From Omphalotus guepiniiformis (taxonomy: Eukaryota; Basidiomycota; Agaricomycetes; Agaricales; Omphalotaceae): a stretch of DNA of 64,000 nucleotides. The stretch covers positions 496,001 through 560,000 of the forward strand of contig JAQOOI010000017.1 of assembly GCA_028554645.1 (NCBI GenBank), given 5' to 3'. This document shows, in pieces, positions 25,771 to 37,838 of the stretch (the stretch's first letter is position 1; each line of letters starts with the position of its first letter). The position numbers were made by a program, and so were the translations under genes. The notes beneath the pieces were generated by a model that did no database searches, had not been told where the DNA came from, and saw only the letters and a program-made list of their open reading frames with translations.

Positions 25771-27024
25771 TCACCCAATTTTCCGGAATTTGCCCTGCAT
25801 CCATACTCTGTACATCTTGAGCTGCCTTTTGCGGTTGACGATGAGGCGGCGGTCGATGCCTAGTTGGAGGGTTTCGAAGAGTGGTTTGGAAGTAGGGGTG
25901 GAGATGAGGGGGAGGAGATTATGGTGGATGTGGGGGTTGGTGGTGGAGAGTGAGGGTGGGGGTGGGGGTGAGGGTGAGGGTGAGGGTAGGGAGGATACGG
26001 AGGATGAAGACGGCAGTGGGGAGGGTGAAGGCGGAAAGGATACTTCGTCTATTTCTTCGATCACTTTCGTGGTCGTGTTAGTTTTCGCCGCGGATGAGGC
26101 GAGTGAGCCGGAGAACAGAAGTGAGAGTTCATCTGATGCGAGTATATCAATAATAGTATGTAGACGAGAGAAAGGAGTAACGTACCCAACTCGAAGAAAT
26201 AGACTCTCGTTTTATCGCCTCTTATATAGAAGTTATCGTCTAACAGTCTTCCTGATTTGAATCTAAGCTGCGTTAGATCATACCGCCCGTAATCACGCAG
26301 GAGTAGTGTGCCGCCTGGCCTCAGAAGCTGTTTAGTCTCATTCATCAGCGCCGGGGACGAGGCAATAGAAACGATGCTGACCACTGACTCTATAAATATT
26401 CTTCACAGCTCTATCCCACTCATCTGGATGTAATGCACTAAGCACGAAGACCAATATCGCGATATCCACGCTACCCTCTTCCAAGCCATCGGGGAGTGTA
26501 CTAGACGAGAGGTCCCATACTGCAGCATGTATGGAGCCTACTGGTGGGTTGTTATACATGCTATTTTGCTGGACTAGCTTCACTGCATGAGAAGAATAGT
26601 CGTATGCATAAAGCTGAAGTGAAGGATTTTGATTTGAAGAAAGGACAGGAAAGATCGAGTTGCCTGCGCCACATCCGATCTCTACGATTTTGATCTGACC
26701 TGCCTCTGGCTTTGCAGCTTGTACGAGCTCTGGAAACTCGTTATGCAACCACTTTCGATCTCTGAAAAAATTTGCAGTATTGGATTTATAGAAATTGTCC
26801 CAGTTTTTAGCAGGTTTTTCGTTGTATTTTTTCTTGTCCTCGTCTGATACAGGTGATTGCTGCTGCTTTGCGATGGCAGATGCTATACGCTCTCCTTGGT
26901 CATCTGGTGGTGGTACATGATCCCAGGCGTTATGGGCCCAGACATCGTCTTCCTCAGTGAGGAAACGTGAGCCAAAGGGAGGAGTGGGTGAACTGCTGAT
27001 GTCGTGCACGGAAGAAGAGCGCAT
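25771..27024 (-). CDS. tRNA N3-methylcytidine methyltransferase (Trm140/METTL2 family)
   Basis: SAM-dependent enzyme that in this family forms m3C at position 32 of tRNA-Thr/Ser. Start at 27024 ([20 protein letters not shown], then [16 protein letters not shown], the Trm140/METTL2 N-terminal signature). [22 protein letters not shown] and [12 protein letters not shown] follow. SAM motif I is [17 protein letters not shown]; motif II/III regions are [25 protein letters not shown] and [18 protein letters not shown]. The post-motif block [20 protein letters not shown] and the closing block [15 protein letters not shown] are intact. Two introns, near 26330-26388 and 26127-26186, restore the frame (KNIYR to LLRPGG; FELG to DELSLLFSG). 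The C-terminal exon adds a Pro/Ser-rich insertion and ends in [19 protein letters not shown]. No actin-binding Abp140 part is fused. Its start codon is only 31 bp from that of the Rho GEF. Confidence 0.92.
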
Positions 27025-27055
27025 TGCGATTTGTAATCAGACCTTACCCTAAATC

Positions 27056-30000
27056 ATGTCCGTGTCACAGTCCACCGAGCACGATTTACAGATTCTCTTT
27101 GAAAGCGTATGGGATGGCTACGGCGCTGGTTCTATAGCTAATAGCACTCCAACGACGCCCTCGACGCTCAAATCGCCCAGGACGCCAGCGACAGCGACAT
27201 CGGCTTCGACATCACTAAGGAGCCCCCGCCCGCTACCACCTACACCAGGCGCGCCACCGAGTCTTCCACGTCATTTCAGCTCAGAATCTTTCCAGCTCGT
27301 TCCAGATTCACCCAGTAGTGTGCGTACTGGCAGGCAACTACCTGTAGCACCTACGCATACAGGGCTTATATCACCGGTAACCAACGGATTGAACGGTACT
27401 CATCATCTCGATGAGGTGCCAGAGTATCAGTACGATCAGGAACCATACGTGCCCGTTGCTGGTCCAAGCAAGCTAAACGGACAGGATCATGAACACGTTC
27501 ACCGCTCGCCGTTGGAACTTCATTACGATCACGACGAACACGGGTATAATTCTGATGAAGATGGGTATTGGGATGAAGATGAAGATGAGGACGAGAGTCG
27601 ATTCGTCAATTTCTCGCTCTTATCTCATATTGCTGTGCAGCTCAGGGATAGGATACCTAGGGGGACTCATGTCAAAGGGAGTATACCTTACCCGAGAGCT
27701 TTCACTGGAAAGGATATCGTGGTACGTCTCTTGCTTTTCATTTCCTACGAACTACCGACCTCATGCTTAATCTAGTCAACAATACAATCCCTCATTCAAC
27801 GCGAATTAGCTATCAACCACAACCTATCAACCTCAGACCGGCGCGCAGCGATCCAAGTTGCTCGGTCGCTACAGTCGCAGCTTTTCTTCTACGAAGTCGA
27901 GTGGGGCGGGAGAGTACTGCAGGATGGGGTAGAGGATGTTTATATGTTCCTAGACGACCAGGACGGGCCATCGGATACTGCCCCGGAGAGAGCAGAACTA
28001 CCAACCGGTGTCGTGACGGCGCTTACAAAATGTTATTCCCCGGATTGCGTCGAAGGTTCGAGGTGTTATTCACCTAGATGTCCGAGGAAGGTGGGTTGAT
28101 AACGTCTCGCTTACAAAGGCGGCGACTGATATCTGGTGTCATAGGGCGATTCGATTATAGGTCCCATTCAAGATCCCGAACCCCTTCAAGGTCCATCTCG
28201 TGAAACATGGATCAAAACTGTCCCACAGCAAGTTCTGGTATCACTTCCCGAATCAGAAATAAGTCGGCAGACGTGCGTATCATCCGACTTTTCGCATTCT
28301 CTCCTTCTGACAGTTCTATTCAGTATAATCCATAAACTAATTTCCAAAGAAGAGCAATACCTACAAGACCTCGACACTCTCGAACGCGACTACATCAATC
28401 CCCTCAAAACCGCTTCACCACTAATCATTCCTGCTTTCGCCCTAGACGACTTCATCGACGAGGTATTCGGGAACATCCTTGACCTACGCGAATGTAACAA
28501 GAGATTATTGGAGGAGCTATACGTGAGGCAGAGGGAACAGTTTCCTGTTATATCGAGGATAGGCGATGTTTTTTTGCAGGCTGCGACGGAGTTTAGGCTT
28601 GCGTACCCGATTTATATCGGACATCATCCTATCGCGGAGAGGAGAATTAGGGACGAAACAGAGAAGAACGGGGAGTTTAGACTTTTCTTGGAGGTTTGTA
28701 TCTGGGTTGATTTTTTTGATTCTCTTGAGTAAAAGTTGATTATGTGCTTCCCCACCTTTTCTTGGAGCGAGTCGCACGCGAACCCACTACTAGCAGCGCT
28801 AATAGTAACGGTAGCACACCTTCCCAGCCGCACTCCCCACATCTGCGACTTGATCTGAAACACTTCCTTAACCGTCCCTCCGAACATCTTCAAAAGTATC
28901 CTGTACTCCTCGAAGCGATCTTGAACGAAACCGCCGAAGGCAACCCCGACGCGGATTTTTTGGCAGAGGCTATTGACGCTATCAATAGTTTGCAGAGTGT
29001 TGCGCAGTTGAGAACTTTCCAGACTGCTATGGGGAGGGGAGCGCCGGGGAAGTGGGAATGGTTTAATCTTGTGGGTGAGGAGAGGAGGGCGGGGATTAAC
29101 AAGATGGAATGTAAAAGGCAATCGTGAGTGTTTGTTTTGAATGTGTGCGTTGAAGTGTTCATTGGTCTTTTTTGTAGGATCATCTTTGAGTTGATAAAGG
29201 GCGAAATGTCGTATGTTAAAGATCTAGAAAACATAGAGATCGTACGTCCCATCATCATCTCCTCCCCAATCCCGTACTAAACCCTCCTTCCTGTCTAGAT
29301 GTACATCCGTCCCCTACGAACCGCATCCCCACCCATAATTCCCGCCTCCCGTCTTGAATCCTTCATCGCCGATGTATTCCACAACTTTGCCGAGCTACAC
29401 GCGCATCATAAACGGCTAGTCACCAAGTTCCATGAGATCCAGCGTGAGGAACACCCGTTAATCAGGAGCGTGACCGCTGCTGTGTTTGACGCTGCGTTGA
29501 ATTGGAGAGACGCGTATTTGGAGTATGTGCCTAATTATCCGATTGCGAAGTATAGAATTGATGAGGAGTGCGAGGACAATGAGAGGTTCAAGGAGTTTGT
29601 GGAGGTGAGTTTTAGCTTTGGGGGTTTCTTTGGACGAGTTGTTGATCCTTTTTTCTCTAGCAATGCATCAAACACCCTGATGCACATCGACTGGATATGA
29701 GAAGTTTCATCAATCGTCCTATCCCTCGATTATTACGGTATGAGCTGCTGCTTAAGAATATCCTTGACGAGACACCTGAGGGACACGAGGATCGAGATGA
29801 GATACCGCAGGTGTTGGAGGTTATTAAGGCTATCGGAAAAGACGCTGAACCTGGCGTTGTGGCGAGTAAGCAGAAGGTGGAGCTGTGGAGGTTGAATAAG
29901 GGTATTGTGTTTAAACCTGGGGAGTGGATTGTGAGTTTGGAGTCTTTTTGTGCTGGATGTAGGTTGACTGACGAGACTTGCCTTCGTAGGACATGGATTT

Positions 30001-32424
30001 ACTGGATAAGAATCGGTCGTTGATCCATACCGGCAGATTGCTGAGGCAGCCCGATGGTGGTCTTGAGTGGAGTGGATGGAGTGAGCTGTATGTGTTGCTG
30101 TTTGATAATTACCGTGAGTACTGTTTCCTTGCGGATTTCTTCAATGCTAAAGTATATTCACAGTCGTAATGACCAAAGCAAGGGAAAAGGATGGGGTCAC
30201 GAAGTACTATGTTAATCGTCGGGTGGGTATTTAGTGCAACCTCTGATTGGTGACAGCATACTAAAAGGGAAACATGCCTCTACGTAGCCTATCCCACTAG
30301 ACCTCTTGACCCTCGTCAACTTCACCGATCCTCCAACACAACGCGGCGCAGGTCTCCTCCGTAACCTCCGTGGCGAGCGACACAACACGAACGGATCTGA
30401 CCCATTAAACACATCTTTCACCAGCTCCACCCCAAAATCTCCCGACAGCGCCCTCATCACCGCCTCACCCTCTGAACGCACTGACAGTCGAGCCGACACT
30501 TCCCGCGCGGACTCACGCTCGGTGTACCCCTGCACGATCCATCACAACGGGCGTATGGGAGGGAATTACATCTTGTACGCCGAGTCAGCGGCTGTGAGGA
30601 CCGAGTGGAAAGAGAAGTTGGAGGAGGCTGTTGGGTTGAGGAAGGTTGTTCAGGAGAGTAATAAGGTATTTGAGGTTGAGACTTTGAGTGCGGATACGTT
30701 TATTGTTCCTTCGCCTTCGGTTGGTGGGAATGGGAAAGGGGATGGTAGTGGGGGAGGTGGAGGTGCGTGGAGTGGGGAGAATTCGTTCACGGGGAAAGTT
30801 ACTTGTTCGGTACCGTTTAGTGAGTTGTTGAATGACTGTGTTGTGGTTACTTTGGGCTGTTGTTGACGATGTTGTGACTACTTAGATACGCCGGATGGGA
30901 GAGGTCTTGTGGCTATTGGATGCGCTGAGGGTGTTTGGATTGGGTTCAGGTTGGTGTTTTTGGGAGTGTGATGTTTCATCTAATCTGGTTAGCTAATTCA
31001 ACGTCCTTTTTGTGTAGGCACGATTCCCGCTGTGAGTATTCATATACTTTGCTTCTAGGTGGTTGTTTAAGAGATTCTTTTGCTTCTAGCCATGCGTCGT
31101 GTGTTACATCTCAAGATGGTAACACAATGTGCGATGCTGGAAGATTTTGGGATCTTTTTGGTCTTGGCTGACAAGGTGTGCTGTGTTTAGACTATAAGCT
31201 TTCAACGCGAGGTTCTGATGCGAAGCTGATTATAGTCCTTGTTCGCGTACCACATTGAAGCGCTCGTGCCATCCTCACCCTCAAGCACACATTCATCTCA
31301 AACACCACAAAAGTTGAGCGGGAACAAGGATGTGCATTTCTTCAGCGTCGGGTCGCTTCATAACCGGACGTTAGTTATCTATATGAAAAAGAAAGGTGTA
31401 AGGATCACTTTCCTTCTTCGGCCTTTTCGAATTTGTTTCAATTTTGTTGTTTGTCCGTTTAGCTAGACAGCATATTCCACGTCGTCGAGCCCGTCATTGA
31501 CAAAATCAACGAACGTTCCAAGGCTCCCGCAGGATTGGGATCGAGGTTTGGATTCAGGTCGCCCAAATCGGACTGGTTCAGAGGCTACAGAGAGTTTTTC
31601 TTACCGTCCGAGTCGTACGATCTTATTTTCCTCAAAGCGAGGATCGCGATACTTTGTGCGAAGGGATTTGAGATCATGGATTTGATGGAGTGAGTGTTTT
31701 TTTTTGTGGCGGGTGTAGGTTGACTGACGTTGGTGGTTGTTAGTTTACAGAGTGTGACTATACCTCAGAGAGAAGATCCGAGGCATGCACCGTTGGCGAA
31801 GCGATGGGAATCGTGTCGGCCGTTGGGGATGTTTAGGTCGACTGATGAAGAGTTTTTGCTTTGTTATACGGGTATGTTAAGGTTCTTTCCTTCGACAGAA
31901 TTCATTCCTTACAGCTGCCTTTTCACGTAGAATTCGGACTCTACGTCAACAAACATGGCGACCCCAGCCGAGCAACAGGATCCATCGAATGGGAAGGTAC
32001 CGCCGAACGGGTCGCTCTCCACCCACCATACATCCTCCTCTTCGACACGCGCTTTATTGAAGTCCGACACGTTCAAACCGGCCGCCTAGCTCAGATCATC
32101 CCAGGGCACGACGTGCGGTGCCTTTGGGACGGCCGTGGGGCGAGCCTCCCACCTGTATTGACGTCAGGTCCAGACGACTCTGACGAGCGCATGATACAGG
32201 AAGCCCGCGTGCACGGAGTGATGAACGCTCGTGATTCTGTTTCGCAGAACGGGGTTGTCAATAGGCAGAGAGGTGCTGTTGCGCAACATGTGTTTGAGCT
32301 TATACCGACGATTCCTTTGTATTTGCCTGGATCGCTGGCTTCGCCGTCGACGGCGACGTATTTCCCGGTGACATTCTCGCCCGAGTCGCCTTTGTTGAGG
32401 CCGACTGCTTCGTATAGGTCATGA
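27056..32424 (+). CDS. ROM2-like Rho guanine nucleotide exchange factor (DEP-DH-DH-PH-CNH)
   Basis: Activator of a Rho1-type GTPase in cell-wall integrity and polarity signalling, by family. Domain order as read: Ser/Pro-rich N-terminus; DEP domain (VQLRDRIPRGTHVKGSIPYP through YMFLDD, about 27.6-28.0 kb); a first DH domain (KLISKEEQYLQDLDTLERDY, VISRIGDVFLQAATEFRLAY, LDLKHFLNRPSEHLQKYPVL); a second DH domain (FELIKGEMSYVKDLENIEIM, RSFINRPIPRLLRYELLLKN, LDETPEG); PH domain (VFKPGEWIDMDLLDKNRSLI to AAVRTEWKEKLEEAVG); and a CNH domain (FGIFLVLADKSLFAYHIEAL, VHFFSVGSLHNRTLVIYMKK, FIEVRHVQTGRLAQIIPG), ending near 32 kb. Roughly 1,400-1,500 residues and more than 15 exons, including a 14-nt exon (gcacgattcccgct) near 31019-31032. 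The PH-CNH part has been copied into two chimeric genes at 52-61 kb. Confidence 0.9.
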
Positions 32425-32656
32425 AACTGAGAAGCTGAAGTTTGGTGTGATGGGGCGGCTCTTTGTTTATTATTTTATTACTTGCTTTTTCTGCTCTTCT
32501 TTCTTTTCGATCTTCCTGTTGGATTATGGCTTTGGATTTTGGATTGGAGACATTGCTATGTACATAATGTCGTGTATTAAGACCGATGAAAACTGGTAAA
32601 AGTGGTCCAGACTACTTACTCAAGTCGGAATGTTACAATGTGGAAAGGGCGTTGTC

Positions 32657-32753
32657 TGCCCCATGGCTGAGTTGGTTACAGCGTCCGACTGTTATATTTA
32701 CCTTAAATGGTAAGGACATCGGAAGGTCGAGAGTTCGAGCCTCTCTGGGGCAG
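32657..32753 (+). tRNA. tRNA-Asn (GTT) with 23-nt intron
   Basis: The 74 mature bases are the same as in the copies at 25491 and 48783. The intron after position 37 is 23 nt and contains ttacc/ggtaa, able to form a small hairpin. It lies 133 bp before the GatA start. Confidence 0.94.
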
Positions 32754-32885
32754 CTTGCATTTCTATAATCACCACTTTGTTTTTCCGTTTGCTCTTGGGA
32801 CATTGAGAATTCTAACTTCACTCTCACTCTCATTCCATGGCTCACCATTTATACCTGTAAGAGAAACCTCGCGATCTTTTTCATT

Positions 32886-35060
32886 ATGCATCTTCGTGCA
32901 AGTCGTCCAAGTTGCTCCTTCGTTCGTCGGTCGTCGAGTACTGTTGACAATCTCCTCAAGTCAAGCTCAATTGCGCCAAATGATGAATTTGTAAACGCGT
33001 TTGTTTGCAAGGACGACAATGCGCTGCATAGCAAGGCCTTACGGGAGGGTTCGCGGCCACTGAGAGGCAAACTGATTGGGGTAAAGGATAACATATGTAC
33101 ATCCAAATGGCCGACGACGTGTTCTTCAAGGATGCTTGAATGTGCGTATTTTGAGTGCTGCTCATGTACAGAGTCTTGGGATTCTGATTTTGACGCGTTC
33201 TGTATGCGTTAGCCTTCGTTCCGCCATTCGATGCTACAGTCGTGTCTCTCCTCGAACAAGCTGGCGGGATCGTAGTGGGTAAGACGAATTGTGATGAATT
33301 TGGGATGGGGTAAGTCTTTTCCTTGAAGTTTCCGTGTTCACACCGCTTCATCTTCTCCCTCCAGCTCCCTAAACACGCACACCATACATGGCCCCGTCAT
33401 CAACCCGTATAAACCGTCTACATCGAGAGGAGAGGAAAGATCAGCAGGTGGAAGCTCTGGTGGAAGTGCGGCTGCTGTCAGTGCAGGGATGTGCCATATG
33501 TGCGTGTCCAGATTCTGTCTGGTTCTTCTCATTCAGTGCTCGGATGCTTACGGACGCGTTTTATTCATTGCAGAGCGCTGGGTACAGATACAGGAGGATC
33601 AATTCGTCTACCCGCGTCGTATTGCGGGGTTGTTGGGTTCAAACCTTCGTACGGGATCGTTAGCAGGTACGTGCGCGGTGCTCTTTGTGTATCATACTCG
33701 ATTTTCACGCGTACACCATTTCTGTGGATCTATAGATGGGGTGTAATCTCCTACGCAGACAGCCTCGACTGTGTAGGCGTTATGGCGCGGGAAGTCGACA
33801 AGGTTCAGGAAGCGTTCGGTAGGTGAAGGGTTGATTGTGTTCATGACAAGTTGAAGCTTGTTCTGATTTCTAATCGCGAAGATATACTTAATGTTCACGA
33901 TGAACGGGATCCAACGTCTGTGTCTACCGAACTCCGCCGTGCTGCGAGGAAAATTGGGAGAGAAAGCTCGGGGGATTGGTGGGAGACTGCGTTGAAAACC
34001 GGAAACGGGAACGAGAGGTTGAAAGGATTGAGGGTTGGTGTCCCGCAGGTAAGCTGGGTTTTGCCATTTTTTCTCCTACCCGCTTTACTCAACCCTTCTC
34101 TCACACTCTCAAAAGGAATACTTCCCGCGCGAGATAACCCCTTCTATAACACACGCCATCCGTAACATACTCCGTACACTGCAACAGAACGGGGCGACCA
34201 TCGTGCCCGTCTCATTGCCATCGACAAAATACGCGTTGAGTGCGTATTATGTGCTTGCTAGTGCGGAAGCGAGTAGTAATCTCGCGAGGTATGATGGGAT
34301 TAGGTACGGTCAGTACATTCGTTTTTACTCCTCCAAGTGTCGTCAACGCTGACATGTTTCATGTCTTCCTGGTTTATGCACGTACACAGGTCGACGTGCT
34401 GAACTGCCTGCAAATACAGACCGAAAACAGACGTCAAAGGTGTACGCGTATTCCAGATCCGAAGGGTTTGGGTCAGAGGTGAAAAAGAGAATTCTTTTAG
34501 GGACGTATGCATTAAAAGCCGAGTAAGTCTCCTCCTTCTTCCTATTTCTTTAGAGCACTACAAATCATTCTGTTCACCTCTCCGTAACAACCACCGACAG
34601 CGCATACGACAACTACTTCCTCCAAGCTCAAAAAGTACGACAACTCGTCCGGAACGACTTTAACAGAGTATTCAAATATCCCAACCTCAATCTCAGCAAA
34701 GACGACAAGCTTTCCGAGTCGAAAGACGGAGATATAGACGTGTTGATCCATCCCTCAGCCATCCGCACTGCCCCGCTTCTATCTACACTATCAAACCGTG
34801 ATTCCCCGCGAGGGGTGAGCATGACCGGGAGTTTAGACTCGTACGTCCAGGACGTGCTCACGGTGCCTGCATCGCTAGCGGGTCTTCCAGCGTTAAGTGT
34901 TCCCATGTCGATGCCGGAGCCTGACTTATCAAGTAGACCTGGGGAAGTAGAGGAGGATGTGGGAGATGGGTGGCCGGTCGGGGTAAGTATTGTAGGTCAG
35001 TGGGGGTGTGATGAAGTTGTGTTGAGAGTTGGGAAGGTTGTACAGGATCTTGCTATATAA
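32886..35060 (+). CDS. Glutamyl-tRNA(Gln) amidotransferase subunit A, mitochondrial (GatA/HER2)
   Basis: Amidase subunit of the GatCAB/GatFAB complex that converts Glu-tRNA(Gln) to Gln-tRNA(Gln) in mitochondria. The N-terminus [20 protein letters not shown] is a plausible presequence. Amidase-signature residues are visible in order: catalytic Lys in [10 protein letters not shown]; the Gly/Ser segment [17 protein letters not shown] containing the cis-Ser; and the nucleophile Ser in [16 protein letters not shown], followed by [15 protein letters not shown] and [13 protein letters not shown]. Later family strings are [48 protein letters not shown] and [11 protein letters not shown]. About ten introns, for example after the SRMLE, FGMG and RVGVPQ codons. 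All triad residues are present; length is normal for the family. Confidence 0.93.
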
Positions 35061-35285
35061 GAAGACGAAGGGCATAATGCAATAGATGTGTTGCGGGTGG
35101 TACTGGTGATAGTATATCTTCAATGTGCGGTAGTTTTAATATCTAGAGCTTGAAGTACTTAATCCTTGCACAATCTGGATACGGTGCTGGTTTTGAGGAA
35201 GCTATATACAAGGCACCAACAAGTCCCATTTGCGTCTCTAATATCTTATGAAGGACAGGAAAGAACGCAGGATTAAGAATACAGA
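35061..35285. other. Convergent 3' spacer
   Basis: 225 bp between the GatA stop and the stop of the first propeller-like gene; AT-rich, presumably both 3' UTRs. Confidence 0.5.
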
Positions 35286-36027
35286 TCAGTTCGGAAGACC
35301 AGCAATCTGCCACCTAGATCCATCATATATGGCCTCAGATATAGTATCTGGAGCACCTTGACTAATGAAACCAACCCTCAACTGACGAGAGGTCGTAACA
35401 CTGCCCACGGCATACATGGCCTGGCTTCCTTCAACCACTCGGAATCCTTGAGTAGTGATACAATCCAAGCAAGTAGGTCCACCCCTAAGACCCCCAGCAG
35501 CAGCTTCGTAGATGTATTCACTTAGAACATTATCTGGAGAGACGAAGTACAGATGGATCTGTGAAAATGTTAGGATCTCAACTCCGGTCACCTTACAAAA
35601 GAGACGAGATTTACTTACGACTCCAAAGCCTCCAGGAGCTTGCAAAACAGCCGCTGCGATGGGGGTACCGTACAGTGTTTCATTGGCTGGTACGATCACA
35701 TCGTCGTCATTGGATCCGCAAGTTGTGTGGGTGGAGGAATTAGTAAATGCGTTGGTAACACAAGTTTGCAAAATTTCGCCGGCAGTGTTCTGAGCGTATA
35801 GGCGGGTATCTCCGGTTCCTGCGGTTGCTTGAATAGCAGCGATGTCACCGACTGCGCTGAAGGGAACAACGACGTTTGTCGATGCAGGGATAGCTGCTAC
35901 CCAAGTGAAGAAGGTAGAGAAGGCGAGCTGAGAAGGTGGGTTAGGTGTCAAGGAAGTTGTGTTGATGAGGAAGTATTTGTGAACGTACGAAGGCAAGGTT
36001 GAGCTTGATGAATGGACCGCTTTTCAT
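35286..36027 (-). CDS. Secreted protein with propeller/lectin-like repeats, copy 1
   Basis: Three exons: the start at 36027 gives MKSGPFIKLNLAF, an intron of about 60 nt (gtacgt...cag), then LAFSTFFTWVAAIPAST, a good signal peptide; the second intron follows GGFGV. The mature part is short (about 190 residues) with two blade-like segments: GDTRLYAQNTAGEILQTCV and IHLYFVSPDNVLSEYIY, then LRVGFISQGAPDTISEAIYD and the ending GSRWQIAGLPN. The strings resemble blades of fungal fucose-lectin-type (AAL-like) propellers (RLYxQ, LYFVSPDNVLSEY), but the chain is too short for a full six-bladed propeller, so lectin function is only a suggestion. Paired with a divergent paralogue at 37108. Confidence 0.65.
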
Positions 36028-37107
36028 ATTGATGTAAGAAGGTATTCCTTGCGAGGTTGTCTTTTCCAGTAGATCTTTGGCTACCTACCTTTTATCCTGA
36101 CGGTAAAGAAAAATAAGTCGGCATTTTGGACAGGATAGATGTAGGAAACGGCCTATGGTAAGTACCTTCTGATCAATGATATGTTCCGATTTTGTTACTT
36201 CCTGAATCCTTGAACAGTTCAACCTCATCAAGACGTCTGCCTTCCTTCAAGTTAGTCGTTGATTTGGGTTTGCTTGTTACGAAAAACATACCGATGATTT
36301 CGCGGAACCGATTCCATCATACAGTTCTTCTGATCAGGATGTCTGCCGTCCGACTAGCGTATAGCCTTGAATGTAATCTTATGACAAAAACATATGAGAG
36401 TGATCATCCTTGTATTCCTATCTCCAGCAGTAGCTCTGGGTTCTCCGGTAGCCTCACGGTCGCAGAGAATGGTACGGCTATTAGATCAGAGAATATTGCA
36501 AGATATGGCCCCTGAGTACGTCAATCGCCATTTGATTGCCAAAAGTTGAAGTTGAAGGCTAAGAATGAGTGGTTTGGGTATGTTTACCTGGAGCTTCTGC
36601 CAGTACAGACTCAGTGCCGAGTTCCCAGCGTTCCAACTTCCGGCAACGTTCTCCTCTTCCACTCTACCGCTCTACCTTGATGCTGAAACCCTGAAGAACG
36701 TTTGCTCAAATGTGACCGTAAACAAGATGTCAAACACTGTCTACAATCCGCAATGAAAACGAAATATCTTCTGCGAAGGTGCAGCGAATTAAAACCTATT
36801 GAAACGACTCGGACCCCTTGCATCATTGAATTTCGGCAACTATATTTACACCCACATTGGGAGCAGGTAAAGGCAGTCGTCTTGAATCGAAGCTACTTGG
36901 GGAACAACACTATACTGTCAAGAAAAGAAGCGCTATGTTAAACACGGAAGACAAAAAACGAAAGGACGAATGTTTGTCGGTACCGTGCTCATCGCGGGTA
37001 TTCTAAACTCTGAAAGAGCCAGAATTGTCGTGGAATTGAAGCTGTTAAAAGGCTCAAGATTCCCGGGATGAGCAGCACTGCAGGTTGGTTTGCATTTCGT
37101 TATCACC
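36028..37107. other. 1.1-kb spacer between divergent paralogues
   Basis: Shared upstream region of the two secreted propeller-like genes. Short frames on both strands (for example 36192-36515 plus and 36933-37175 minus) show no similarity to the neighbours. Nothing further recognised. Confidence 0.5.
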
Positions 37108-37838
37108 ATGAAGATTTTCCACACTTCGTTCATCAAGCTCACTGTGGTAGGACCACAATTCTTCCTGACCACCAAAATCTAACTGCATATACTTATCATA
37201 CTTAGGTCATCAGTCCTATATTCTTCGCATGTGCTACAGCGAACCCTGCAGCAACGAACGTACGCTCGTTCAGCGCAGTGAACGATGTCGCTATAATTCA
37301 GTCACGACTGGGGAATGGTGACACCCGACTGTACTCTCAAAATAGTGCCGGGGATATCATTCAAACTTGTGTTTCCGACGCGTTTGATGTTGGTACTGAA
37401 GATTGCAATACCACTACTATCGTACCAGCCAACGAGGTGCTTCCTGGCTCACCAATTGCAGCAGAAAACCTCCCAACTTCGACTGGTGGGGCGTTTGACT
37501 TGGCGAGTAATTGAAAAACCCGCAGCGATCTCGTGGACCATTGTTGATTTTTCTCTCGATTATACTAGATTCACCTCTTCTTCGTCTCTCCGGACAACGT
37601 CCTAAGTGAATATATCTACCAATCGGGTATCGGATTCAGGGGAGGTTCAAGTTGCACGGACTGTATCACGGCTCAAGGATTCAAAGTTGTTAGTGGGAGC
37701 GAAGGTTTCTATGTACTTGGGAGCTCTCATGCTGTTCGTGAGCTGAGGGTTGGGTTCGTCAGTCAGGGAGCTCCGGGGACTGTTACTGAAGCTGTATACG
37801 ATGGGACTAGGTGGCAGACGGCAGGTCTGCCGAATTGA
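37108..37838 (+). CDS. Secreted protein with propeller/lectin-like repeats, copy 2
   Basis: Paralogue of the gene at 35286, on the opposite strand. Start at 37108 gives MKIFHTSFIKLTV, then after an intron (gtagga...ttag) VISPIFFACATANPAATN, a signal peptide. The mature part matches copy 1 throughout: FSAVNDVAIIQSRLGNGDTR, LYSQNSAGDIIQTCVSDAF, IVPANEVLPGSPIAAENL, IHLFFVSPDNVLSEYIYQ, CTDCITAQGFKVVSGSEGF, LRVGFVSQGAPGTVTEAVYD and ending AGLPN. Intron 2 lies at the position of the copy-1 intron but begins gcgagt instead of gtaagt, so it is probably a GC-AG intron (about 37503-37569). If it were not spliced, the frame would stop 13 nt later. Carbohydrate binding is a guess from blade-like strings. 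Confidence 0.62.
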
